Below, one piece after another: positions 1 through 9,409 of a stretch of DNA of 64,000 nt; position 1 is the stretch's first letter; the number at the start of each line of letters is the position of its first letter. The notes under the pieces are model-generated. The model searched no databases and was not told where the DNA came from. It saw only the letters and a list, made by a program, of their open reading frames with translations. The position numbers were made by a program, and so were the translations under genes. Origin of the DNA: Polaribacter porphyrae (lineage in GTDB: Bacteria > Bacteroidota > Bacteroidia > Flavobacteriales > Flavobacteriaceae); the NCBI RefSeq assembly GCF_002954685.1, contig NZ_MSCN01000001.1:2312429-2376428 (forward strand), given 5' to 3'.

Positions 1-1
1 G

Positions 2-1905
2 CCTTACGTTTTAGCCTTTATTCCCAAAATTAAGAGTATTCAAATTATTGATAACACTCGAGGTACTGATGTTACTTTTTTAGACAAGAACAATAGATTA
101 AATGAGTTCATTACTCTAATTGAAAGGATTAAAAACGGCATAAAATCAAATATTTATATTTTAAATTATTCTGGGAATAAATCTTCTATTGCTTGTGAGT
201 TAGAAAAAGAAAATGATAAATACTTCTTCAAAAATCTAGATAATTTACCTAAACTTTTTTGTGATTTCCCTCTAATAGGAACTGAAAATTTTCATTTCCC
301 AGTGATTGCTAATAGCTTTTATTTCAACCCTTTAACGGAGAGAAATGGAGTGTGGTTAAAAAAGGAAAATGATGATGAAGTTCTTGAAAACCGCAGTATA
401 CTTATTGAATCAATCGAATTATATAAAGAACTTCTACCTAAATTATTGGAGAGTAATTATTTTAATTTCTTTAATATTATTCAGACTAAAATTCCTAATG
501 TAGATTATATCAATAAAGATTGGTTTTCGGATGAAATTCAGACTCCTTTGAGGAATTTTATAATAGAGTTAAATATTGTTGAATTAGAAAATGACGATAA
601 AAAAACAATAAAGGATATTTGGTTTCCTTCGAAAGAATATAATATAGAGAGGAAAAATAATTTATGGCAGTTCAATTATGATTTATCTCCCAATTCTATA
701 CCCAAAAAAGAGCATTTTGAAAAATGGACATCCTATTCTTGGTCTGATTGGAATTTTCTAAATTATGAAGAATTAGTAAAAGAAATAGAAAAAATTGGGA
801 GTATAGAAAAGATTGAAGAATCGTTAATCAATAAAGATTCCTATGACTGGTTAAATTCTGTTGGCATGTTTTTGTTAGAAGTAGAATCTAATAAACTACT
901 AATAAAAAATATGCAATTGTACCTAATCGAAATGGAATATTCCATAAAAAAAGTGAGCTGTTTATTGACAAAGTAAAAGATGAACAACTTATAGAAATTC
1001 TAAAGTTATTAAATGATGATTGGAATGATATTCTAATTAATAAAGGTGTTCGTTTTGGAAGTTATCATGTTAAAGAAAAAAAGCACATTGCAAGTGAAAT
1101 AACAGAGAAAATCAATTACACTACTGATAAAGACGAAAACTATAATAGAGCTGTAATTCTCCTTTCAGAATGGTTTGAATGTAATAACCCTGATGACATT
1201 AAAAACTTATTTTCTGAATTACACAGAAAAAAAGCGGAGTTATTTATGAATACTATTTCTGATAAGGAAAGCCTTTACCGTATTATGAAAAGTAATACCG
1301 ATTTATCTAAAGTAGCTGATGCCATTGATAACAATTCTAACATTTTAGATAATAACGAAGAACTCTCATCTCTTTTAACAGAATTTAACCTAAATGATAT
1401 TTCTAAACTAAGAGTCATTTTGGAAACGTCTCAAAGTGGCTTATTTATTAAAAAGTCTGATTTAACTCAAGAGGATTTGGTAAGTTTAGGTGTCGCATCA
1501 ATTGAAGAACTAGCAGAAGCTCTAAAAGATAAAGACCTTTCCAATATGTTCCATAGTTCCAATCCTAATGTTAGTGCTTTTCTTTATGCAGAAAAATTGA
1601 TTTCCAGAGCAAAGAGAAGAGTTATTGAGCATTTAAGAACTTTATCAGATAAATATGATTGTAATGAATTAGATGAAGATATATCTAAATCAGCAATAGG
1701 AGGCATTAAAAAAAATGGACAGCCTATTTATATTGTTACTCGTCCTTCGGATAATGATTTTATAATAGTTTATTATGGTTCTGAAAAGGACATCTTGGAT
1801 TACGAAAATTCCGAACTATGGGTGGATAACGGAATTGACATCCCAAAAAGAATAACACTAGGAAAGATATTAAAGAATACAGGAATAAATAAAATACCAG
1901 TTTAG
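2..1905 (+). pseudogene. Sacsin/HSP90-type ATP-binding protein, C-terminal part, frameshifted
   Basis: The reading frame is open from the left edge, so the N-terminal ATPase region lies outside the window. The visible part contains FPVIANSFYFNP and NGVWL, which I recognise from large bacterial proteins with a sacsin N-terminal-like (HSP90-fold) ATP-binding domain. The frame stops at 976, but the family-like text continues in another frame from about 892 to 1905 (PNRNGIFHKKSEL, then a conserved-looking end with ELWVDNGIDIPKRITLGKIL). Adding one A to the A6 run at 904-909 joins both parts into LIKKYAIVPNRNG. The gene is therefore either broken, mis-sequenced or read by slippage. The next gene starts 2 bases after its stop, which suggests an operon. 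Function is unknown; family assignment is from memory of motifs, without a search. Confidence 0.6.
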
Positions 1906-1907
1906 AA

Positions 1908-2983
1908 ATGAGTATTGAAGATGAAATTATAAAGATTCTTAACAAAAAAAGCTCGAGAGCGACAAAATTGAATTTAAAGCAGTATTGCCACCTGCAAGAA
2001 GCATTGCAAGATTAATTAGCTCCTTTGCTAATGCTAGTGGAGGGTATATTATTCTAGGTATTTCGGATAGAATGGAGGTAAATGGATTAAGCCAAGATTT
2101 CCACGCCAACAACATCACACATAAAGCATTAGACCTACTCACACCTACTCCAAAAGTTGAATATCAATATATAAATTATGGCAATAAAAAGCTATACGTC
2201 ATTAAAATAGAAAAATCTAATACTGAAATTAGTTTAGAAGGTAAAATTTATAAAAGAATTAATAATGCCTCCATATTAACCAACCCTTTAAAGGTCGATT
2301 TTAGCAATAATGATTATCAAAAAATTAAAATTATTAATCAACAATTAAATTATTATAAAGAAAATGCAACTAATTCAAGATTACGGTTAGTAGAACACTA
2401 TCAAAGTATTTTAAAAATAATAGATGACTTACAGCATATTCTTTACCCTGAAACACCTCAAAAACCAACAATTAGTCAAGAAGGAAAAGTTTTAACCAGA
2501 ATACTCTACTCTTCCTTTACTGATAATTTTGAAACATACCTATCCGAACTTCTTTATGAAATATTTTTAGCGAACCCATCAACTCTTAAATCTAAACAAG
2601 AAGTAACCATAGAAGAAGTACTAAACTGTTCTGATTTACAAGACTTTGTTAAATACTGGGCAAACCAAAAAATTGGAAAACTTCAAAAAGGAAGTGTTAA
2701 GAACTTTATTAAAGACAATAAACAAATAAGGGATTTAGATGTAATTAATGAATCTACAGAAAAAGAGATAGAGTTACTTTTACAAATTAGACATTTATAT
2801 ACTCATAGAAATGGAATAGTTGATGAGAAATTTTTAAAACACTACAAAGGGAGACTAAAGTTAAATGATGAATATCAGGTATCGATTGATGAGGTTTGTG
2901 ATAAATTAGTCTATCTCTCAAAAATTGTTTACGATATTGATAACTCAGCAATTAAGAAATATAATTTAGCAATAGAAAAATAG
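1908..2983 (+). pseudogene. AlbA_2 (Schlafen-type) domain protein with C-terminal HEPN-like domain, frameshifted near its start
   Basis: An ATG at 1908 gives MSIEDEIIKILNKK and then runs out of frame. Restoring one A in the A7 run at 1944-1950 leads into KLESDKIEFKAVLPP and the long frame ending at 2983. ESDKIEFK followed by FANASGGYIILGI is typical of the AlbA_2 (Schlafen AlbA_2) fold, found in putative nucleic-acid-binding regulators and nucleases. The C-terminal third is helical and has RHLYTH (codons 2789-2806), an R-x4-H motif of HEPN ribonucleases, followed by RNG. Without the frameshift only a TTG start at 1985 is available, which would remove the first AlbA_2 strand. A role as an RNA-targeting effector paired with the upstream ATPase is inference. 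Confidence 0.6.
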
Positions 2984-3030
2984 ATACCAATCTATTATAA
3001 ATCGGAAATATATCGGGAATTTTATAATTA

Positions 3031-3071
3031 AAAAATCCATAAAAAATTGAACATCAATTATTTATGGATTT
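3031..3071 (-). terminator. Rho-independent terminator of tRNA-fMet
   Basis: The arms AAATCCATAAA (3033-3043) and TTTATGGATTT (3061-3071) are perfect complements, with an inner ATTGA/TCAAT extension. On the minus strand the stem is followed by a T-run. It starts 7 bases past the tRNA 3' end. Confidence 0.65.
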
Positions 3072-3077
3072 ATATAG

Positions 3078-3150
<73 letters not shown>

Positions 3151-3160
3151 ATTTGGGCTA

Positions 3161-3193
3161 CAAAGATACTACACAATATAAGTATTTTCCAAA
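3161..3193 (-). promoter_or_regulatory. Promoter of tRNA-fMet
   Basis: The minus strand has TTTG at 3193-3190 and TATCTTTG at 3168-3161, separated by 21 bases. This fits the Bacteroidota -33 TTTG / -7 TAnnTTTG consensus. The -7 box lies 10 bases before the tRNA 5' end. Confidence 0.7.
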
Positions 3194-3249
3194 TTTTAAT
3201 TGAACTATTTTTTTCAAAGTTAATTTATAGCATAATCTATAAAAGAAAG

Positions 3250-3257
3250 TATCTTTG
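3250..3257 (+). promoter_or_regulatory. Candidate -7 box for era (possible leaderless transcript)
   Basis: TATCTTTG matches TAnnTTTG and ends 4 bases before the era ATG at 3262, so transcription would start at or next to the start codon. No clear -33 box is seen. Confidence 0.4.
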
Positions 3258-3261
3258 TTTT

Positions 3262-4143
3262 ATGATACATAAAGCTGGCTTTGTAAATATTATTGGTAAT
3301 CCTAATGTAGGTAAATCTACTTTAATGAATGCATTAGTAGGTGAAAAATTATCTATAATAACACCCAAGGCTCAAACTACTAGACACCGTATTTTAGGTA
3401 TTGTAAACCATGATGAATATCAAATAGTATTCTCTGATACTCCAGGAATTATAAAACCTGCTTATGAACTTCAGGCTTCTATGATGGATTTTGTTAAATC
3501 TGCACTTGAAGATGCTGATATTTTAATTTATATGGTAGAAGTAGGCGAAACAGCATTAAAGAACGAGGCATTTTTTAATAAAATTATAAATAGTAAAATA
3601 CCTGTTATTTTATTATTGAATAAAATTGATAAGTCTAACAAAGAGGAAGTTGACGAAAAAATTGCATATTGGCGTCATAAAGTACCTAATTCATTTGTAT
3701 ATGTAATTTCTGCATTAGAGAAGTTTAACGTAGAGTCTGTTTTTTATAAGATTATTGAACTACTTCCAGAAGGGCCTCCTTTTTATCCTAAAGATCAATT
3801 AACAGATAAACCTGAACGTTTTTTTGTAAATGAAAAAATTCGTGAAAAGATTTTAATGCACTATAAGAAAGAAATCCCTTATTCTGTAGAAGTAGAAACT
3901 GAAAGTTTTATTGAAGAAGATAATATAGTTAGAATTCGCTCAATTATAATGGTAGAAAGAGATACTCAAAAAGGAATTATTATAGGACACAAAGGATCTG
4001 CTATTAAAAGAGTGGGAGCAGAAGCAAGAAAAGATTTAGAACGCTTTTTTCAAAAAAAAGTTTTTATAGAACTTTATGTAAAAGTAAATAAAAACTGGAG
4101 AAGCGATAAAAATCAGTTGAAACGTTTTGGTTATCAGCAATAA
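3262..4143 (+). CDS. era: GTPase Era
   Basis: Essential ribosome-assembly GTPase that binds 16S rRNA and helps 30S maturation in the cytoplasm. G1 is GNPNVGKST, G3 is DTPG, G4 is NKID, and a C-terminal KH domain carries IIGHKGSAIKRVG. The start at 3262 gives 293 aa, the normal Era length. An upstream in-frame start would read through the opposite-strand tRNA gene and add about 66 unrelated residues, so it is rejected. Transcription is away from the tRNA, and a strong hairpin terminator follows the stop. Confidence 0.97.
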   Translation: MIHKAGFVNIIGNPNVGKSTLMNALVGEKLSIITPKAQTTRHRILGIVNHDEYQIVFSDTPGIIKPAYELQASMMDFVKSALEDADILIYMVEVGETALKNEAFFNKIINSKIPVILLLNKIDKSNKEEVDEKIAYWRHKVPNSFVYVISALEKFNVESVFYKIIELLPEGPPFYPKDQLTDKPERFFVNEKIREKILMHYKKEIPYSVEVETESFIEEDNIVRIRSIIMVERDTQKGIIIGHKGSAIKRVGAEARKDLERFFQKKVFIELYVKVNKNWRSDKNQLKRFGYQQ

Positions 4144-4173
4144 AAAAAGAGGCTTAAAAAGCCTCTTTTTTTT
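4142..4173 (+). terminator. Rho-independent terminator after era
   Basis: AAAAAGAGGC and GCCTCTTTTT form a perfect stem around TTAAAAA, with a T-run on the plus strand and an A-run that would serve the minus strand. It lies between convergent era and the adhesin gene and may work in both directions. Confidence 0.85.
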
Positions 4174-4191
4174 ATATAACTAACAATGAGT

Positions 4192-7100
4192 TTATCTTAT
4201 AATAATCTTTGATGTTCCAAAATCTACTTCTGAACTAATAATTTTCATAAATACAATTCCTGACTTTATACTAAAATTAAAATCTAAATTATTAATCCCT
4301 TTATTTAGATTTAGTTTTTTGTTCTGCAAAAGCTTACCAGTTACGTCGAACAAATACATAGTAGCTTTCGTGTCAACACTACTTAATAGAGCCGTTTTTA
4401 CATTACCCCTTGAAGGATTAGGATATGTGGTAAATGTGTTATTATTTAAACCAAAACTATTTTCATTTACTTTGGATGAAGAAACGTTAGTATAAGTTAT
4501 GTTTACAGTTGCTGTTGTAGCATCACCAGTATTATCTGTTATTGTATATACGAATGAGTCTGAAGTAAAACTAGAATTTCCTGAAGGAAAATATTGTATT
4601 CTATCATCTGAATAATCAGTTGGTGTACCATTATCGTTCACTCTAATTAATCTTCCTCCATTACTTGCTTCACTCAATTTTCCATTTCTTAATGATAACG
4701 CATTATGTGCTGTCATTGCACCATCTGAACCAAAGCTATCATTTAAAAGTACATCAATAAAAATAGGATCTTGATCAGAACCAGTACCTGTTCTTGATAT
4801 ATTAACTGTATCATCAACTGCAGTTGGTGTATCACTTGTTGGTGGTGTTACTATGCCAACTGTTATTATTACTGTTCCTTGATATTGATTTGAACCTACT
4901 GTTAAAGTATAATCGAATGTATCTACTCCTGTAAAGTTTGCTGGTGGTGTGTATAAAATCTTATCATCTGATTGATTTATTCCACTTGTTCCACCATCAT
5001 CTAATGTTAATGTTCCTCCTTGAGAAGTTGTGCCTGTTAGGTGATTTGCACTGTTTATTAACATTCTTCCTACACCTACTGTTCCAAAATTATCATTAGC
5101 TAATACATCTATTACATTATCTGTGCTATTCTCGTCTACACTTACTGTATCATCTACTGCACCCTCTAATGGTGCTACTGGGTTTACAGTTACTGTTACA
5201 GTTGCAGTTGATGCATCTCCACTTGCGTCTGTAATAGTATAATTAAATGTATCTGTTCCACTAAAGCCAACTGGTGCTGAATAGTTAAACTCATCGTCTG
5301 TAGCATCTAATGTCCCTTTATTGTCTATACTGATTAATCCTCCATTAGTACTGGCACTATTCAATGTTCCATTGGTCATCGTTAAACCGCCATCTATTGC
5401 TCCATCACTTCCAAAACTATCGTTGGCTAATACATCTATTACATTATTGGTGCTACCAAAATCTACTGTTGCTGTATCATCTACTGCTGTTGGTGTGTCA
5501 TTTGATGGTGGTGTAACTGCTCCTACTGTTACAGTCACTGTAGCTGTATAAATTGTTCCTTGACCCGCTCCAAGAGTGGTGCTATAAACGAGTATCGAAT
5601 AATCAAAAGTATCTACACCTGTAAAATTAGCTGGTGGTGTATAAGCTATCTTGTCATCAGTTTTAGTTGTTGTACCATTATCTAATATCGCTATTGTACC
5701 TCCTTGTGATGTAGTTGTTGTTGCTAGATCTTGTAAATCTTTTAAATTGATAGCTCCATGAGAATTTGATGTACTTTGGATATCATTAGCCATTACATCA
5801 ATTACATTATTTGAACTATTCTCATCAACACTTACAGCATCATCTACTGCTGGAGAAGTTACTTCCGCATTTACAGTAATAGTTACTGTAGCAGTTGCTG
5901 CATCTCCTGTTGCATCTGTTATGCTATAGGTAAAACTATCTGTTCCACTAAAACCTGTGGGTGCAGAATACAATACTACATCATCTGTATTATCTCCTGT
6001 TGTACCATTATCACTTACACTTATTAAACCTCCGTTTAAAGTAGCTGTACTTGTTTTACCATTTACTAATGTTAATGGTGCATGTGCACTTGTTGGTCCA
6101 TCTGAACCATAACTATCGTTTGCTAATACTGATATTACATTAGCTGTACTTTCAAAATCTACTGTTATTGCATCAGCTACTGCTGTTGGTGTGGTTGCTG
6201 GTGGTGTTACGTTACCAATGGTTACTGTAACCATACCTGCATCTACTCCAATAGTTTGATATTCTATTCCATCTACTTGTAAATAATAGTAAAAAGTGTC
6301 TATCCCTGTAAAGTTTGCTGGTGGGGTATAAGCTATTTTATCATCTGTTCTATCTCCTGGTGTGCCACCATCTATCAAGGTAATTAATCCTCCTTCAGTA
6401 GTAGCTGCGGATAAATGATCTACACTAAAAATTAACATTCTTCCATAACCATTTACTCCTAAATTATCATTAGCCATTACATCTATAACGTTGTCTGTAC
6501 TATTCTCTGCAACCGTTACAAAATCATCAACTGGACCTGCTAATGGTGCATCTGGATTTACAGTAACTGTTACAGTTGCTGTTGATGCGTCTCCACTTGC
6601 ATCTGTAATAGTGTAATTAAATGTATCTGTTCCACTAAAGCCTACTGGTGCTGAATAGTTAAACTCATCGTCTGAAGTATCTAACGTTCCTTTATTGTCT
6701 ATACTGATTAATCCTCCATTAGTACTGGCACTATTCAATGTTCCATTGGTCATCGTTAATCCTCCATTAATGGCTCCATCACTTCCAAAACTATCGTTGG
6801 CTAATACATCTATTACATTATTGGTGCTACCAAAATCTACTGTTGCTGTATCATCTACTGCTGTTGGTGTGTCGTTTGATGGTGGTGTAACTGCTCCTAC
6901 TGTTACTGTTACTATTCCTCTACTTCTATCTCCACTTCCATCATAAATCCAATAATCAAATGTATCTACTCCTTGAAAGTTAGCTGCTGGTGTATAACGA
7001 ATTTCTTGTCCTGGTATAATTACTGCTGTTCCTCCATTATCAGTGTTATCTGTTGTTATGAAAAAACCTTGTGTAATTAAGCCTGCTGACAAGTTTAAAA

Positions 7101-8643
7101 ATAAGTCTGTAATACCATTTTCAACGTAAGTACCATCAGAACCAAAACTATCATTTGCTAATACATCTATTACATTGTCTGTGCTATTTACATCTACACT
7201 TACAGCATCATCTACTGCTGTTGGTGTATCTGTTGATTCAGGATTTACTGTGATTGTAACTGTTGCAGTGGCTGCATTTCCTCCTGCATCAGTAATTGAG
7301 TAGGTAAAACTGTCTGTACCACTAAAACCTGATGGTGCAGTATATAATACAACATCATCTGTTTTATCATTTATTGTTCCATTATCTGAAACGCTTATTA
7401 AACCTCCATTTAATGTTGCTGTATTCTGCTTACCATTTACTAATGATAATGGTTCATGTGCTGTTGTTGGACCTTCTGTACCATAGGTATCGTTATCTAG
7501 GATTGATATTGCTTTATCTGTACTTTCAAAATCTACTGTAATAACATCATTTATTGCTGTAATTTCTTGATTAACAATAACTTCTGATACTGTTATATAT
7601 ACATAACCATACCCTACTTGGGTAAAATTATTTCCAGACTCTCCTACTGAACATAAGTAATGAAACTCATAAACTCCTGTAAAATCTGGTGCTGGTGTAA
7701 ATGATAAACTATCATCTGAAGTGTCATTTGGTGTATTATTATCTAACAGGGTTAATGTACCCATTTGATTAACAAATGGCTGGTCATAAATATTTGGTAT
7801 TTGCACAAACATTTGTCCAACACTATTATTCCCTTTATTGTCATTTGATGTTGGGTTGAATACAAAATTTGAACTGTTTTTTTCTATAGTGTAATAATCA
7901 TCTACTACTGCTGGATCGTTAGATTCTGGGTTTACAGTAACTGTTACAGTTGCTGTTGATGCATCTCCACTTGCGTCTGTAATTGTGTAATTAAATGTAT
8001 CTGTTCCATTAAAGCCTACTGGTGCTGAATAGTTAAACTCATCGTCTGTAGTATCTAATGTTCCTTTATTGTCTATACTGATTAATCCTCCATTGGTACT
8101 GGCACTATTCAATGTTCCATTGGTCATCGTTAATCCTCCATTGATTGCTCCATCACTTCCAAAACTATCGTTTGCCAAAACGTCTATTACATTGTCTGTA
8201 CTGCCAAAATCTACTGTAGATACATCATCTACTGCTGTTGGTGTGTCGTTTATTATATTAATAGTTACAGTAACATAGGTTTCTGTAGCACCTTCTTTAA
8301 AAAGATATTGGAAAGTATCAATACCTATAAAGCCTGTTGGAGGTGTGTATGCTATTTTATCATCTGTTCTTGTTTCTGTACCATTGTCAATAAGATTTAT
8401 AACTCCTCCTTGATTTGTGGGTGCTGTTAAGTGAAATTGACTAATAATTAAGAAATAACTATTCGATGTACCATTATCATTAGCTAGAACATCAATAACA
8501 TTATTATTACTATTGCTGTATACAGTAACTTGATCTGGGTTTGAAATTGATAAACTTCTAGCTTCTAAAGTATTACCAAAACTTAATATGGATAACAGAA
8601 TAAGAAGAATATTTTTTTTACTAGTTGTAATTTTACTAATCAT
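4192..8643 (-). CDS. T9SS-secreted tandem-repeat surface protein (cadherin/Ig-like repeats)
   Basis: Large secreted protein of 1483 aa, probably an adhesin. It has an N-terminal signal peptide (ILLILLSILSFG, then LEARS), about 12 tandem beta-sandwich repeats of 100-125 aa, and a C-terminal T9SS type A sorting domain (TYPNPSRGNVK to the end). Each repeat has an AVDD start, an NVIDVLANDSFGSDG-like centre with DNGT loops, and ends in a DTFNYTITD / VTVTVNP strand pair. This is the bacterial cadherin-like or tandem-95 type found in RTX and flavobacterial adhesins. Two repeat classes largely alternate: PTAVDD...TITDASGDAS and the TPPANFTGVDTFDY type. The gene is monocistronic and lies downstream of a kinase-regulator pair whose promoter shares a motif with it. 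The ligand is unknown. Confidence 0.85.
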   Translation of the reverse strand: MISKITTSKKNILLILLSILSFGNTLEARSLSISNPDQVTVYSNSNNNVIDVLANDNGTSNSYFLIISQFHLTAPTNQGGVINLIDNGTETRTDDKIAYTPPTGFIGIDTFQYLFKEGATETYVTVTINIINDTPTAVDDVSTVDFGSTDNVIDVLANDSFGSDGAINGGLTMTNGTLNSASTNGGLISIDNKGTLDTTDDEFNYSAPVGFNGTDTFNYTITDASGDASTATVTVTVNPESNDPAVVDDYYTIEKNSSNFVFNPTSNDNKGNNSVGQMFVQIPNIYDQPFVNQMGTLTLLDNNTPNDTSDDSLSFTPAPDFTGVYEFHYLCSVGESGNNFTQVGYGYVYITVSEVIVNQEITAINDVITVDFESTDKAISILDNDTYGTEGPTTAHEPLSLVNGKQNTATLNGGLISVSDNGTINDKTDDVVLYTAPSGFSGTDSFTYSITDAGGNAATATVTITVNPESTDTPTAVDDAVSVDVNSTDNVIDVLANDSFGSDGTYVENGITDLFLNLSAGLITQGFFITTDNTDNGGTAVIIPGQEIRYTPAANFQGVDTFDYWIYDGSGDRSRGIVTVTVGAVTPPSNDTPTAVDDTATVDFGSTNNVIDVLANDSFGSDGAINGGLTMTNGTLNSASTNGGLISIDNKGTLDTSDDEFNYSAPVGFSGTDTFNYTITDASGDASTATVTVTVNPDAPLAGPVDDFVTVAENSTDNVIDVMANDNLGVNGYGRMLIFSVDHLSAATTEGGLITLIDGGTPGDRTDDKIAYTPPANFTGIDTFYYYLQVDGIEYQTIGVDAGMVTVTIGNVTPPATTPTAVADAITVDFESTANVISVLANDSYGSDGPTSAHAPLTLVNGKTSTATLNGGLISVSDNGTTGDNTDDVVLYSAPTGFSGTDSFTYSITDATGDAATATVTITVNAEVTSPAVDDAVSVDENSSNNVIDVMANDIQSTSNSHGAINLKDLQDLATTTTSQGGTIAILDNGTTTKTDDKIAYTPPANFTGVDTFDYSILVYSTTLGAGQGTIYTATVTVTVGAVTPPSNDTPTAVDDTATVDFGSTNNVIDVLANDSFGSDGAIDGGLTMTNGTLNSASTNGGLISIDNKGTLDATDDEFNYSAPVGFSGTDTFNYTITDASGDASTATVTVTVNPVAPLEGAVDDTVSVDENSTDNVIDVLANDNFGTVGVGRMLINSANHLTGTTSQGGTLTLDDGGTSGINQSDDKILYTPPANFTGVDTFDYTLTVGSNQYQGTVIITVGIVTPPTSDTPTAVDDTVNISRTGTGSDQDPIFIDVLLNDSFGSDGAMTAHNALSLRNGKLSEASNGGRLIRVNDNGTPTDYSDDRIQYFPSGNSSFTSDSFVYTITDNTGDATTATVNITYTNVSSSKVNENSFGLNNNTFTTYPNPSRGNVKTALLSSVDTKATMYLFDVTGKLLQNKKLNLNKGINNLDFNFSIKSGIVFMKIISSEVDFGTSKIIIR
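5181..8251. repeat. Near-identical DNA repeats inside the adhesin gene
   Basis: Blocks of about 320-350 bp at about 5181-5513, 6556-6892 and 7930-8251 are nearly identical at DNA level, apart from scattered single changes. They encode the repeat with AINGGLTMTNGTLNSAS. The first two blocks also share a flanking GAVTPPSN-coding stretch. Such identity implies recent duplication or gene conversion and makes repeat copy number changeable by recombination. Confidence 0.85.
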
Positions 8644-8747
8644 ATTATTATTTACTTTTTAGGGTTTTAAAATCAAAAATTAATTATTTACCTAGGGGTA
8701 GTAAATATGTTTTTATCGAAGTAAGAGGAGGGGTTATTAAGATGATA

Positions 8748-8790
8748 CAAAGATACAATAATTATTAAATTTTGAACCTCATCATTAAAG
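8748..8790 (-). promoter_or_regulatory. Promoter with TTAATGA-type element upstream of the adhesin
   Basis: The minus strand has TATCTTTG at 8755-8748, about 105 bases upstream of the adhesin ATG. The element CTTTAATGATGAGG (8790-8777) lies 21 bases further upstream. The same layout is seen before two neighbouring minus-strand units. Confidence 0.5.
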
Positions 8791-8842
8791 AGGTAATTTA
8801 GTCTCATGTATGAGTAAAAATCTGTAAAATCTTAAATTAGTG

Positions 8843-9403
8843 TTAAATAAGTCCGTTTTTAACAGCATACTTTATTAGTTCTGCTGTATTTTGGCATTCT
8901 GTTTTTTCTAAAATTGCTCTTCTGTATGTATCAACAGTATGTTTACTTATAAATAACTTATCACCAATACTTTTACTACTTAACCCATTAGACATTTCTC
9001 TAATTATTTCTATTTCTCTTTCATTGAGGTTAATCTTGTATTTGGTTTTAAAACGTTGTAAAGATTCTTTAAGTTCATCTATTGAAACAGGTTTTAAAAG
9101 GTAATCGAATACGGATGCTTTTATTGCTTTTATTGCATAATGAGAGTAAGCAGAGAAGAAAATAATTTTAGTATTTGCTATTCGTTTACCAACTTCATCA
9201 GCTATTTCTAATCCAGATAATTTTGGCATTTCTACATCTAACATCACTAAATCTGGTTCTTTCTCTAAAATGTATTTTAGCCCCTCTTCTGAATCTTCAA
9301 AAACTTCTAAAACTTCAACTTCTTTAAAGTTTTCGAATAATATTTTTAATCGATTTAAAGAACGGGGTTCATCATCTATTATTACAGTTTTAATTTTGTC
9401 CAT
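8843..9403 (-). CDS. Response regulator, REC plus LuxR-type HTH
   Basis: Transcription regulator of a two-component system. The receiver domain (residues 1-120) has the acidic pair DD at 10-11, phospho-acceptor D56 in LVMLDVEMP, a switch Ser in FFSAYS and the KP motif in YLLKPVS. Residues 125-186 form a LuxR/GerE helix-turn-helix (LNEREIEIIREMSNG, then SISKHTVDTYR-like spacing). The gene begins 6 bases after the kinase stop, so both are in one operon. It is probably phosphorylated by that kinase. Candidate targets are the neighbouring secreted-protein genes (inference from shared promoter elements). Confidence 0.9.
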   Translation of the reverse strand: MDKIKTVIIDDEPRSLNRLKILFENFKEVEVLEVFEDSEEGLKYILEKEPDLVMLDVEMPKLSGLEIADEVGKRIANTKIIFFSAYSHYAIKAIKASVFDYLLKPVSIDELKESLQRFKTKYKINLNEREIEIIREMSNGLSSKSIGDKLFISKHTVDTYRRAILEKTECQNTAELIKYAVKNGLI

Positions 9404-9409
9404 AATTTT

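Noticed and set aside
302-976. A gene starting with GTG at 302
   Set aside because: The frame is open from position 2 and keeps a family-like sequence upstream, so the GTG is internal to a gene that begins outside the window.
5321-8278. Small plus-strand reading frames with the repeated peptide MSILINPPLVLALF
   Set aside because: They are antisense shadows of the DNA repeats in the adhesin gene and have no independent support.
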